Positions 24,780 to 37,189 of a stretch of DNA of 64,000 nt are shown here, piece by piece. The translations under genes were made by a program, and so were the position numbers. Numbering within the stretch: the first letter of the stretch is position 1; each line of letters opens with the position of its first letter. The stretch comes from Sardina pilchardus. Its lineage: Eukaryota > Chordata > Actinopteri > Clupeiformes > Clupeidae. Under the pieces are notes generated by a model, which did not search any database, was not told the DNA's origin, and was given only the letters and a program-made list of their open reading frames with translations. The stretch is taken from the NCBI RefSeq assembly GCF_963854185.1, contig NC_085012.1:12593623-12657622 (forward strand), written 5' to 3'.

Positions 24780-27370
24780 TTTCAGCACCTTTGATTTAAG
24801 CGCCGGGTCCGAGGTTCCCCCTGGGAACAGCAGCCCAACAAGTGAGGACATATCCCTGCTAACGTGAGAGCCAGGCAGGGAGAGGCACAAGCCACAATCC
24901 AGCTCTGGAGGAAAAGCACAAGAGAATAATAGGCCTGGTAAACTGATAGTTTGATAGTGTTAAAGATTGTCATTTCCCCTCTGCTTAAAATATACATCTA
25001 CTTCCACTACTACTATACTTAGTAAAGTAGTAGAGCTACTGTTACTACAGAATATTTCATGAATATGATTAACTTTTTCTTGCAAACACCACGCTCTCCC
25101 ATTTGTTCATCATGAGTGTGTGATCCACTGAACTTGAAAGTCAAAAATGGTCGCAGTCGTAAATCCTATATCGGGGTAACAAACGTTTCAGGATTATGCA
25201 TACCTACTGTTACATGTGAAAATAAACAAACAATTCTCTAATAATCTCTAATAATACAGGTACACCGTTAGAGGATGATTATGTCGTGTTCCATTTGTCC
25301 GTCCGAGTCGATCACCGAGTTGTTCTCCCGAGATATGAACAGGAAGTTGCAAATGGAACGCATCCTGAAGGTGGATCGTGACTCACTCAGCTTGTTCAAA
25401 CAGAGAGTACCCTGGGTTTAGATGGCTGCGCCTATTAAATTATTGTTACTCTCAGGGGGGTCAAGACCGTGTAGATTAGCTTCGGCATGTTAGCATATGC
25501 CATTTTGGCGCCGCATGGAGCATTTAGAGACAGCTCCGTGCACGAAAATCATCGTTTTTACAGAATGTCCAAAAAAAAATTGATGTTGGTCCATGCATCA
25601 TTTCCAGCTTTGGAACTTGCCGCATGGTCAGCACCGACTGGCGCTGGATCCTAGCTCCAGTGTTCAATATGCCATTGACTACTAGCCTAGCCTCCGCCAT
25701 TCATATGTATGGGGGACTTTAACAGTAGATGAGAGCCATAGAGATGCTCTGTTTATTAGATTAGATGGGCCGGCAACAATGGGATAGTCTATCCCTTCTT
25801 CTCTTTCTTTATGTAGATCAGTGAGGATCGAGGCCCGAGGAGCGAGGGAGGACGTATAAACGCTGAATGAGAGGCACCCTATATGTTGCTATGACGCTTG
25901 TTTGTGTAAAATACTGTGAAATGCTTTGTTACAAACTGGTATTGCTATATCTGGTAACAATGGCTAACAACAGACAATAGCTAGCAGTAATTTTCTCACA
26001 ACTTGTTGACTAACTGGAATGCAACCAGCAGCAGCTCAGGTTTGTACGTGGGTGTGACATACTGTACCAAATCACAAGGTGCTTTATGAGACCACTGGAA
26101 TGCGGCAATAGATGGCATCACTTCTCTTTTTTTCATATACTGTAGGCCCCTTTGATATGATGTTTTGTTGGTGCATGACCTTCTCCTACTTTAGCTTCCT
26201 AAGTTCCTGCTGTCCAGAGGTTTGTTTCTTGGATCCTTTCTTGTCACTCCTCCTTAGAAGGTCATTGCAGATCTGAGAATGACTTCATAAATGGACCATA
26301 GTCCATTTCATATTAACATTTCACACTAGTGATAGTATCTGTTGCAGAAAGGGGACCTTGAAATAACTATCACTTGTTATTTTGTCACAGGACAGAGATA
26401 TTTTGGGAAGCACTCGCCACAATATCATGCAAAACTCCAGAGAATTCAGAGCTCATATGGAACTCCTGAGTCGGTCATTTATAGCTTTTTTCCACAACAA
26501 TTTATTCCATTTATCAGAACATCACCGGGCAAATTAGCAACGGCTGATTACATTGCTGCCTATGGGGAAGGGTGTCTTTATTTTTGAGTCAAATGGAGTC
26601 CAATATGCATTTGAAATTAAAGATCTGATTAAGAGCGACTGTACACACATAGTAACGGTCCTCAGGAGAACTGCAAACTGCTCCAATTTCCTGGCGGACA
26701 GCAAAATGGAACACATCAGATGTTCACGGGCCGCAGAAATGTTGTCAGTGACCTTACAGAGTTTATGTCTAAGGCACCGGTCCTCTTGCATTTCCTTTGG
26801 GTTCCCGTTCCTGAAGACTCAGACGTGCGTCCACCGGATCCCTATGGTCAGACAAAACATATTAAACTCCATGTTTTGGTCGAGCGCCCCCTTGAATTGT
26901 CCTTGACGCTTGAAAAGTGTGTCATAACGACATCGGGGGAATCGCCAGTATCACGTCACTTGGGAGGACTGGGGGACACTGAAAACAGTCGGCCACGATC
27001 AACACGCCGCTCAACCAAATGTCCTGCCGTGTCTTGGGCTTCCTGTTCGCTGAGCACATTCCCCTCATCTGACCGAAGAAAGGGCTGTTTAATGACACTA
27101 ATCCGTGTGTGCCTGTCACGCTCACCCTCAGGTCCAACACACCTTGGAAGACGTGGGGCAAACGCGAGTGCATTACCCTGCGCCAGCTCATCCTTCCGAG
27201 GGTATCAGGGCACAGTGGAAGTGGCGGGGGAAGTGGCGGACTGTCACGGCCGTGGCCCCTTCCTTTCACTGAGACGACGTGGAATGCAGACGGGGAGACG
27301 GTGGGCCTAACAGCCTGGCCTGTCATGAGTGGCTAGTCCTCACAGGGAATCATGGGAACAACATTGACAG
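24780..27370. other. unique sequence, possible repeat at 25140-25760, no gene supported
   Basis: The part 25140-25760 has a short inverted repeat and a generic interspersed-repeat look. The part 26370-26720 is repeat-poor. A 196-codon frame at 26720-27310 is the longest non-repetitive frame in the gene-poor region but matches no family I know. Confidence 0.45.
25286..25361. repeat. short inverted repeat GTTCCATTTG...CAAATGGAAC
   Basis: GTGTTCCATTTG (25286-25297) is mirrored by CAAATGGAACGC (25350-25361) around CCGAGTCGATCACCGAGTTG. The arrangement resembles a small MITE with ends near here, but I cannot fix its borders or a target duplication. Confidence 0.4.
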
Positions 27371-27387
27371 TGTACACACACACTCAA

Positions 27388-27419
<32 letters not shown>

Positions 27420-27440
27420 ACTCACACACACAGAGACACA

Positions 27441-27487
<47 letters not shown>
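27371..27487 (+). repeat. (CA)n microsatellite
   Basis: About 117 bases, split by CAGACACACT and CAGAGACACT blocks. Confidence 0.95.
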
Positions 27488-27689
27488 AAACATATGGTAT
27501 ATGCTCATGACCACAGATACGCACAGACATGCACACAGAGATTTGTCTACCTTACACACGGAGGTCCAGGATCATAGCACATTAAAGGAGGTGTGCTGGC
27601 ATTTGTAGATATCTAGCTGTCACTGCATGAAGCAGATACCTTACTGAGCACATGTTCTCTCTAATAGATGATAACAGCAAGCAGTGCTT

Positions 27690-28690
27690 TTATCCTTATA
27701 ATAATAAACAATAATATGTTTATTTTATACAGCGCCTTTCTCAAACCCAAGGTCGCTTTACATGAAGAAAACAAGAAAATACTCAACGCAACAATGAAAA
27801 TAAAACAGACAAATAAACAGTACAACAAAGAGAAGCTAATTGTACAGGGCTATGTGTTGGGTGTGGAGGAGAAATGATCTTTGAACAAGAAGGTTTTGAG
27901 ATGTGCTTTGTGTGATGTTCAGCACTAGGGGGATATACCTTTAAGAACACGGGGAGTTATGGGATTGAGAAACAGAGCAGGCAGGAAAGCGGGAAGTTAG
28001 ACGGGCAGTCGGATTTGTATGCTCGTTATGCATGCGCACAATAAATAAGCCGGAGTTACACGGCTATACTGTATGAGAGAACTTTGTTGTCATCTGTAGG
28101 AGTGAGAAGAGGAATATTACACGTTGAAGAAAGAAAGAGAAGGACAGTCGTGAAGAGGTTGCGGGGGATGGATAGTGGGTTTCGGTCAGTGGATCTGAGT
28201 GAGGAGGAAGGAGTGTAAGGGGTCAAGAGGTCGCGGATGTACAGTAAGGGGAGCAAGGTTGTTGAGGACTTTGAAGGTGAGTAGTATACTTTGTATTTAA
28301 AGCAACACTAAAGCACTTTTTCTCTGTCGCACGGACGCTATTTGTTTATCCAGCAAATAACGATGTCCACAGACAAGGTAGAGTATGTTGCATGATTTTG
28401 TGAAAGTATGATGTATTGCGACATTGAAGCAAGTCAAATTTGTAGTTTCTCATTTCATCAAACTACAGGTACGCTACCCGATCTGGTAAAGTTACATAGT
28501 GCGGTTATAGCCGATAGAGGGTCGCAAAGTGAATGCAGAAGTGCCGTTCACCCTGTTACGAGTTGATGAACCGCTGAAATGATTTTGGAAACTTTAATTT
28601 AAGGTTCAAAAAACTCTTTAGTGTTGCTTTAATCCGGGACGGAATTGGTAGCCAGTGGAGTTGATGGAGAATGGGGGGGATGTGTGCTGA
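27690..28690 (-). mobile_element. decayed non-LTR retrotransposon (LINE) 3' end, split by a MITE
   Basis: Read on the minus strand, 28633-28680 gives ILHQLHWLPIPSRI in one frame. After removal of the MITE it continues as KYK, then, after small frameshifts, LLTFKVLNNLAPL and YIRDLLTPYTPSSSLRSTDR. This is the well-known block downstream of the reverse-transcriptase domain in fish LINEs. The 3' tail lies at 27690-27760, with the minus-strand signature AAGCGACCTTGGGTTTGAGA, then AAGGCGCTGTATAAAATAAA and an ATT-rich end, as in L2-like tails. It is frameshifted and 5'-truncated, so not active. The clade is not certain, and the outer limits are approximate. Confidence 0.75.
28297..28632. mobile_element. 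MITE copy A, TTAA-flanked, inserted in the LINE relic
   Basis: The terminal inverted repeats are AGCAACACTAAAG, each abutting TTAA (28297-28300 and 28629-28632). The body is 336 bp with no open frame. It is about 90% similar by eye to copy B at 41069-41344 over the last 235 bases, and has an extra inner segment near 28321-28390. The insertion splits the LINE coding sequence between ...PSRI and KYK. Confidence 0.85.
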
Positions 28691-29212
28691 TCGTTTTGTG
28701 TATCCTTGATGTGCTTATGTTGCACCCATCAGCTGTAAGCATGTCTATTGACATGACTGTGAAGAAAAACACTCTTTTTATTTCTCTAAACGGCATCCTG
28801 TCATGTAAACACACAAAATGAACACACACACACAAACACACACACACTCAAACAGATGAGTACACATAAAGTGTGTGTGAGCTCTCACCTCTGTCTCACA
28901 CACAGACACCCCCATGCAGTGAGAGGTGAATTGTTTCTCTCAGAGGCGTTGATAATCACGGTAGCTGATTAGGTGTGCCTTTCATCAGAGAGCAAATATG
29001 CCATATTTGGTAAGGCATGAGGTAATGATGATATCTCCCTTTTCGCTCTTCAAAGGGACAGCCTCAGGCGGTACTTAAAACAATAGATCAAATGCACAGT
29101 GTTGCAATGCAGCCACGCAGGTCTTCACAGTGTGTGTGTGTGTGTGTGTAAAATATACTGCAATATTCTCATAAGAAGTTGCACCAACTTGACTCCTCAG
29201 CCACCCAAGTCA

Positions 29213-29245
29213 CCCCCCCCCCCCCCCCCCGCCCCCCCCACCCAC
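29213..29245 (+). repeat. poly(C) tract
   Basis: 18 C in a row, then G and 8 more C. Confidence 0.9.
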
Positions 29246-29979
29246 CCCAACTCTGAGTAACGCAGACAATGTCACGCCATTGGTCTAGACGCCTCATCGC
29301 CATGGCTACGACCCTGTTCCTTTGGCCACTGGACCTCCTTCCTGTCTGCCAGGTTCGCTCCCCTTTTTTTTCCCATCAGCCATTGTTGCGCCATCTGTCT
29401 GGCCCCTCACTGCTATGCCGCTCATTTCCCTGCCCAGTAGGACTATGTAGATTCCTCGTCACTGTGGCTCTTTGCTTATGAGACCCATGTGGAGGACCTA
29501 ATTAATCTACTAGCTCCTGGCATTGCGGCGGCATGTCCCTCAGCATCTGACATGGAACCGTCATCCCCCTTTTTTTCCCCCATTCTCCTTTACTGCCCCC
29601 CTGCCACATGAAGGAACACTCTTTTTGATGAAAGTTTGACATTTTAGACTGCTCGTCTGTGCCAAAATGACTACGAACTTCTTTGTTTTGTTTTTTTTGT
29701 TATTGTTTTTTGCACTCAATGTTAAAAACAATGAGACCGAATGACATGAAAAACATGTATTATGGATATTTGATGTAGGCCTATATATCCCAAAATGAGT
29801 TCACATGTGCTTTTAGCAGGTATTTAAGTGGGTCTCTCTTGGTGATTGTGTGCAACATGGCTAATTAAACAGTGGCTGAAACCCAGCTCTGCGCTCCTGT
29901 GCATGCAGATCTGTGATTCAGAGAGGGCCGAGTTGTGCCAGGTAAGTCCACGCCACGGGAAAGTGGGGGCAGGTAAGAG

Positions 29980-30014
<35 letters not shown>

Positions 30015-30321
30015 ATATAGGGGTGAGTGGGTAGCGATGGCCTGAGGTAGACCGCGGGAAACAAAGGTGAGTGTAATCGGGGGTGAAGGCCGCCCCCCCA
30101 GTCGGTCGCTGGCTGCCCTCGTGCTTCCTCCGAGGCCGTAACCCAAGATCAGTGGCCAAAGCGGGGTCACTCACTCCCCCCTCCCCCTCCCAGAACCCCC
30201 AACCCCCACCCAAACTGGGGGAGCAAGGGACAGGAGCAGGCCGTGGCAGGGGCCACTGAGCACTGGGTGGACGGAGACTCTCCTCCACACCCAAACAATT
30301 GGGTCACTCAAAGAGTAGGGC

Positions 30322-30346
30322 GGGGGGGGGGGGGGGGGGGGGGGGG
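30322..30346 (+). repeat. poly(G) run of 25
   Basis: The longest G homopolymer in the window; G-rich repeats continue to about 30500. Confidence 0.9.
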
Positions 30347-31413
30347 CGGACAAGACAAGGGGTTGATGGGGATGGAGTGTGGTGGGGGGGGGGGTCAAAC
30401 ACTACACTCAGGCCTATGAGTGACGAAGCGTTGGAAGAAGTGTGTGTGTGGGGGGTTGGATTGGGAGGGTTGTGTTTGGAGCAAATTGGGGGGGCGTGGC
30501 GGGAATGTTGAAGGAGGGCTGAGGGTCCATCGAGTGGAGAGGATTAATTGCAGTGATGTGGAGGAGGACGAACTGAGGCAGAGCGCGGGCGGACAGGGGA
30601 GAATGGGGGTAATGACGCGTGGCCACAGGTCAAGGATGAAATCATGAGACCCTCCCCAGAGTTTACATCCGACACCCCCAACGCCCCCACCCCCCACACC
30701 CCGAAATCCCACTCCACCCCTGCCATGCATGGCATCCAACCAGAATCCTCCCTGACAGCCCGCCAGTCAACGACACCACTCCCACTGCTGACAGCACGTC
30801 ATAATCCACATCCTCATCTGAATGGACATCAATCATTTACCATCACGGTCTTTATCCGGGTCTGCCACTTAGTGCTTTTCCAAAACAGCAAGATAGTGGG
30901 ATCAGGATACCACTTCCTTATAGCATTTCAATGCAGTCCATTGCCTAATGTGACTTGGGTGTCTTTTGAGGACATCCTGTGGCCTGCGCCAAAGTAAAGG
31001 CATTTTGTCATCTCCTTTGCGTTTGTATGGTAACAATGATAACAATACATTTGACATTTTACTAAAGACTTTGTAGTTTTGACAGGAGCAATGCTAACGT
31101 CACCACAAGTTCAGGGAGTAGTAAATGTACATATTTCTTTAAGACAAACAATGTTTTGATTCACACTCCACTGAATCATTATTCAAAGAGACCGGTCTTG
31201 CTTTCGCTGCTATTATGAAAACCCTTTTATCATAGTGTCCTTAAGCGAGTGGAGTCTAGCCAGGCGAGAGCCGTGTAAACAGCACTATGTGTATTTGTCA
31301 CAGATGCCTGAGAGGCCCAGTCAGGCAGTCAGTTAAATGTTGAGGGGAGGGTTAAAAGCCAGGTAAACACACACTCTGACCTGACATGGACAGGGCCCAG
31401 GGTGGAATACACT

Positions 31414-31417
31414 CATC

Positions 31418-31448
<31 letters not shown>

Positions 31449-31483
31449 TTCACTTTCTCTCTGTCTCTCTCTCTCTCTCTCTG
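31414..31483 (+). repeat. (CT)n microsatellite
   Basis: CT tracts with TTTCATT and TTTCACTTT interruptions. Confidence 0.9.
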
Positions 31484-32187
31484 AGCACTAGGGATAAATT
31501 AAAGAGATGAGCACACATCCTTTCTCCTCTCCTCTCCTCGTTGTGGCGTTTTGCGTGAGGTAAGTTGAGGTGTACCTCGCCGTATCGCGAGGGCGTTCCA
31601 ATTACTCGTCTGTAAGTGCGCAGAGCGGAGCGGCGCGCCGCAGCACAGAGCTGGTGCCCTGGGCTGGTGATTATCAGGAGTGATATTCGCCGGCGTTTGA
31701 AACATTCACGAGTGGTGACCGGTGGGCAGAGGAGTGTTGCTGGCGAGAGCCCCTTCATCTGAGAACAAGCGTGCGCCACTTTGGTGGCTTTTTTTGGGTG
31801 AAAAAAAAAAAGGCTTCGTAGTAATTTTTCTGGTCTCTCCATCTCTCTCTCTCTCGATGTGTGTAGAGGTGACAGAGTGGTGTCATGTGAAGCACTGAGG
31901 GCGAAATTTTAATGCTATTTGTTCAGTCCACCTTTGACAATCAGCTTGTTTTGCTCGAGGGTCGGTTGGTAGAGCTGGTTGGTTGTTTGGAAAGGGCCTT
32001 TCCTAATTGCTCAAACTTTGTTTGCCACAAAGTCGTCCTCCATTTTTTCTTTCTGTTTTTCATGCACAGAGAGGTGCCATTTTTCCCCCACTGCCTTTTG
32101 ATTTACAGAGATAAAAGACACAAAACAGCAGGGAATAAAGAGCCGGCACAGCCACAGTAGATTTTACCTGGGGAGGTTTGGCCTCAT

Positions 32188-32188
<1 letters not shown>

Positions 32189-32236
<48 letters not shown>

Positions 32237-32305
32237 CGTACACGTCTATACACACACTCAAGCCCCATCACGACTCAAATGTGAAGGACTTGCTTTCATG
32301 TATGC

Positions 32306-32361
<56 letters not shown>
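32189..32361 (+). repeat. (CA)n(TA)n and a second (CA)n
   Basis: CA passing into TA at 32189-32236, then a separate CA tract at 32310-32361. Looser CA-rich sequence runs to about 32562. Confidence 0.9.
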
Positions 32362-32363
<2 letters not shown>

Positions 32364-32599
32364 TGACACTAACACACACTTCCAGGCCAGACACACATCG
32401 CACAAACACACATAAACATACATGAATGCACGTATGAGCAATACACTTAAAAGCACACGCATAAATGCACACATGCACATACCAGCACTACACATGCCTG
32501 CACACACATACACCCCTACACACAGAGACGAGCATACACACACATACACACACACACACACACTGGTGGGACACCAGAGCAGAGACATGACTTACGCAT

Positions 32600-33935
32600 G
32601 GTGTGCTTAAATGAGGGAGAATGACCTCTGGTGCTGATTTGACTGTTAGATTTGACAGGCAGCCACATTGCAGCCATTTTGACTAATTGGGCTAATTTGC
32701 AAGCAAGTGAGGTAAGGAGTCCCCAAGGAAAGGCAAGAAAGCCTACGCTGTCATCTCCCCCTCTTCTAACTCATAATACTCACCCATGCAGCTCCTTCAC
32801 ACACTTCTAACTCCGACTTTCAAGGTGCCCTCATGTATAATACTATCCCTCACAACAACATACTGCTAATAGGAATCCTTTGATCATTGAGCATGTGGCA
32901 TATGGCATGCTGAGTGCAAAAGCATTTTGTATTTTGTATTTTATATATATATTCATGTACAGGAAGAGATATTATTTTTTCTGAATTTCTGGTTTGTTTT
33001 GTACAGTAAAAATAGAACTTGGATTAACGTTTCACATTATTTGAATGGAAAATATATGTATATTTGTACATCATTTGTAATTTGTTTTTACTAATTCAAG
33101 TTGTTTTCGATCATGTCTTGTCAGTCTGCTTTACAAAGTTATGTAAAAATGTAACACAAGTAAGGACATCAAATAGAGCATTTTTCACAATTTCACTTCC
33201 TGTTGTGAAACACTCTCTGCAGCTGACACTGTGGAACTGTCCGATCTGAGGGAATACACTACTAAGAGAACATGTAATCTGCTTTGAGGGTATTCTGGGG
33301 CAATTTCCCAATCAGGTTTGCTTCAATATCAATAACACGCACATGTCCAATGTAATTCCCACTGCTTCAGCAGCCGCAGAAACACTTGGGAAAACATTTG
33401 TACTCGTGCGCTCTCTACCCACGTGCACGTTCCACGTAGGGGGACAGATATGAACGCGCTCCTTTCTAAACAAATGAGTGTTCCTCTGACATGCAGAAGC
33501 AAGAGCACTGTGCTCTGCAGTCTGCAGCCCTTTGGCACTCACAGGCTAGCTGGTCATCTGCACTTGTGGGGATAAGGCATCAGGGATGGGTGTGAGACAC
33601 AACATATGTTATTCGGTTTTCCAATACTTGGGATGCCTCCCAGGGAAATTTTCCACCATCGCATTATGACACAGAAAATGAAAGAGGCTCCATTGCGCCC
33701 CAAGATGGACCGCGCGCACGGCCAAAAATAATATCGGAGACTCCGACATCTCCTGCTGGTGACAGCTAGGCTGGAAACATCACAAACAATATATCTGAGT
33801 TTAACTTCAGAAAATAATATGAAGACATATATTTATATATATCTAAGAGAAATTGCCCTATAGTGTTCTCAGATTTTTTTCTCCCACTCCCAATCTACTG
33901 TATCTGTCACACTGACCACTGATAAATGATGACAA
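32600..33935. other. unique AT-rich sequence, no gene seen
   Basis: Only short TATATA stretches near 32940 and 33830 depart from unique sequence. Confidence 0.5.
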
Positions 33936-33939
33936 TATA

Positions 33940-33990
33940 GTAATAATAATAGTAATAATAATAATAATAATAATTTTATTAATAATAATT
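33940..33990 (+). repeat. (TAA)n trinucleotide repeat
   Basis: TAA repeats with one G interruption, followed by TTTTATTAATAATAATT. Such arrays often mark LINE tails, but no LINE body is recognisable beside this one. Confidence 0.85.
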
Positions 33991-33994
33991 TAAT

Positions 33995-34975
33995 TATTAA
34001 GTCAAATACTAATAGTGGATGATTAGAGGTTTTAGATGGGGCAGGAGTGTTGCCTAAGGCAAAGCAGGAGCTGGACTTATAAGCGTATTGCCACTGTTCA
34101 CTATTTTTAGGGACCACATTCAAGAGAAAAAAAGTGCATTGACTCGGCTGATAATTATGCACGACCTTAAAACACAGCAAATTACTGCATCATTTAACAA
34201 AGGGAAAACAACAACAGGGTAAAAATACATATAATAAGCGCATGTGAATATGTAAAGCTGTCTCATGCACTCGCATCAATCCATTTATTGCTTCAGACAG
34301 ATGACAAATCACTGTATAAACAGGGCAACCTAGTCTCATATCCTCAATTATTTTCTAACTCTAGATGGCTCCATATGAAGGGTTGACACAGAATGTAATA
34401 AAAGAAAACTTTTTGTGTCATTGCATGATCTGTCTGCACAATCACGAAAAATATAACCTCTTTTCATCCATTAAAATGGATGTACCTATAACCTTGTGCT
34501 ATTGCTTTATTTCTTACTCTCCTTACTTATCTGCAACACAGGGTGGCTGTGTTTCCCTCTTGTTTCAGGTATAGGCATCTAATAGTGCTGTTACTGTTGA
34601 ATCCTTGTGTTTATCCAGCCTAATGTAATCACAGAATACCAGCATGACCATATTGTGTCATTTAGCTAGTTTTAGGTCTCGTATAGCAACTGCTAACACC
34701 GCTATCTTCAGCCGCGTCGTCCATGGCAGTAGGAGAGACATGGGGGTGTCTGTGCTTTTAAACTGATCTCCTTGATGCAGCGTTTGTGCCTCAGATCTCC
34801 TCAGCAGGGAGTCGAGAAGGGAAATCATCCAAATAATTTCAGAGTGTCAGAAACCCAGCAGATATGTGCTTCACTGCTGGGATCAGTTCCACACAACTGA
34901 GCTGGGTGAGAAAGAGTGTGTGATAAGGGAGCACTTTGTATGAAGATATACTGGAATAGGGAATAGATGAAAAGG
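33995..34975. other. unique sequence, no gene seen
   Basis: No simple repeat above 20 bases and no recognisable coding sequence. Confidence 0.5.
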
Positions 34976-34977
34976 GG

Positions 34978-35242
34978 GAGAGAAAATGAGAGAGAGAGAG
35001 AGAGAGAGAAAGGGAGAAGTGAGGGTGAGTGAGGGAAAGTGCTAGAATGAGGTGAAAGGAGAAAAGAGAGGGTAAGAGGGTTCAGGGGACTGGGGTTTAA
35101 AGCACTGGAGTGTCCAGTCACAACCCTGTCAGTGGAGCACCTCAATCATAATAGATCTTGAAGACTGATGCTAAAAGGAGTGAAAGAGAAGAGGATATAA
35201 AGGGGTTAACAATGACAGCGAGAGAAAGAGAGAGAGACAATG

Positions 35243-35274
<32 letters not shown>

Positions 35275-35590
35275 CAGGGCCAGATATTGGAGGACAATCA
35301 CCATGATGGATATGTGGTAAGGAGATGACATGGACAGTGACAGGAGGTCTCCCAGGTTGCCAGACCTGATTCCACTAGGCCCTGCTGAAGGGGCGGGGGG
35401 GCTCAGGGAGATCATTACTGGATAATGATTCCTGCCTGGCAGAGAGAGACAGAGAGAGAGAGAGAGATGAAGAGACAGAGTGACAGAAAGGGAGGGAGGA
35501 GGAAGAGATGGAGAGACAGGGAGAAAGAGGATTGGGGTAGATACATACAGAGTACGGACAGAGAGAGAGAGAGGGAGGGAATGGTGAAGA
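34978..35590 (+). repeat. scattered (GA)n belt
   Basis: GA tracts at about 34986-35010, 35219-35273, 35443-35468 and 35560-35575, separated by unique sequence. The + strand is purine-rich throughout. Confidence 0.8.
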
Positions 35591-36052
35591 AGGAGGTTCC
35601 TCTGTTTATTCCAGAGAGGAAGCTAATGCATCCACAGTGTACCTCGCAGCATCAGCATCACCATCAGCATCAGCAGCGGTAACCGTGGCAGTGGTCGCTG
35701 TGGTAGCGATGACGGCTGTGTCCCAGTGAGAGGAACTTCCTCCAATGTCCCCGCGCCAAGGCAGGTCTGGGTCACCCCTCACACTCACGCTCGCCTGCCG
35801 ACCAACCGCCAAGCGCAGCGCACAGATGTGATTGGCCGTGACAGAGCCTTGACGAGTAATTGCTCTAATCACTGAGCGCGGCTGGGCTCGCGGTCGGCGT
35901 GGTAACGGGGAGTAGGTGGGGCCATGGAGTGGAGTGGAAGGCATCAGGGATCATACCTCGCCCTCGTCCTGACATGTGAGGCAGAGGTAGCCTCTAATAG
36001 AGGACCTTTTCCCCACCCTCCCTCTTTTTCCCCCTATTACCAACCCCTTTAT

Positions 36053-36220
36053 ACTCTCTCTCTCTCTCCCTCTTTCTCTGTCTCTCTCTCTCTTTCTCTC
36101 CCTCTTTCTCTCTCTCTCCCCCTCTCTCTCTCTCTCCCTCCATTTGTCACCCTCTCCCTCTCTCTGCCTATCAGACACTCTATACATTTCTCACTCTCTA
36201 CATCCCCCCCCCCCTCTCTC

Positions 36221-36253
<33 letters not shown>

Positions 36254-36330
36254 TTCTGGGTCTCTTCATTTTCCCTGTCTCTCTCTCTCACCCTCTGTCT
36301 CTCCATTCACTTGTCCAATCTCTCTCTCCT
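36053..36330 (+). repeat. (CT)n-rich belt
   Basis: CT repeats with CCCTC, TTTC and poly(C) interruptions over about 280 bases. Confidence 0.9.
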
Positions 36331-36339
36331 TCTCCTGTC

Positions 36340-37020
36340 TGTCGCCGTAGCAGGTCTGAGTCTCCTCCACGCCAGTCATCCGCCCCCCCCTCGCTAGATG
36401 AGCTTCACAACGGGCTCTCGTTTGCCAGTCGCGCTGCACAGCCGTACAGACACCGCCGTCTCCACCGTCGCTTCTGCCCCTGGACGAATCGAAACCCAAC
36501 CAGCAGCGAAAGCAGGGCACCCACAGACAGACAGATGACGACGAAAAGCAGGAAAACGGGGACGAGGACGACACGACGGGGAGACATGGGGGGTCCGGGA
36601 AAGGGGGGGTGGGGTAGGAGCGTGAGAGACAGGTCACAAGAAGTCACATATCCCCTCGCCTCGCCTCCCCCCCCCCCGACTGCACCCTTCCCAAAAACGG
36701 GGCTCAATCAATTAGGGCTAGTCGTGGGTCTTCCGATCCAGCGCCCCAGTGATACTGGGAACCGGTGTGAGCGGGATGACAGGGAGGAGCGGTAGGTATA
36801 TCATCCTGTCAGCTCCGCTCATAGGTAGCGGGGGACTCACTGCGTTTAATTATATGAGGGTTGTCAGTGCTGGTGCAGGGCTGCGGTGTGGTGTGGCGCG
36901 GTGCGGTGCTGTGCTGTGCCGAGCGGGGAGGCAGGCTGGGAGAATAGTTAGAGAGATTGCCGCGCTGACGAGACAGCTCTGACAGGCCCACATCTCCTAC
37001 AAACTCACACAGAGCCACCT
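36340..37020. other. CpG-containing unique sequence, no gene seen
   Basis: The part 36360-36600 is rich in CpG (several CGCCG, CGTCG and GACGACGA steps) and could be a small CpG island. No promoter motif or exon can be attached to it. Confidence 0.35.
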
Positions 37021-37023
37021 CCC

Positions 37024-37025
<2 letters not shown>

Positions 37026-37062
<37 letters not shown>

Positions 37063-37151
37063 TACACACACATACAGTGCACACACACTCACAGACACAC
37101 ACACACACACACATATACATACACACACACACACACTCACAGACACACTCA

Positions 37152-37188
<37 letters not shown>
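37026..37188 (+). repeat. interrupted (CA)n
   Basis: CA tracts split by ATATACATA and CTCACAGAC blocks. The stretch ATATACATACACACACA appears twice about 60 bases apart. Confidence 0.9.

Positions 37189-37189
<1 letters not shown>

Larger units (their letters stand above)
28700..31410. other. mixed unique and G/C-rich low-complexity sequence, no gene seen
   Basis: Holds the C and G homopolymers listed separately, a GT tract at 29981-30011 and many G- or C-rich stretches between 30100 and 30720. No coding sequence is recognisable. Confidence 0.5.

Noticed and set aside
36049..36306. Arg/Glu-rich or Ser/Leu-rich proteins from 36-kb frames
   Set aside because: Translations of the CT/GA belt; similar frames at 11.1, 15.1, 20.2, 35.4, 39.2, 42.5 and 58.5 kb were left out for the same reason.
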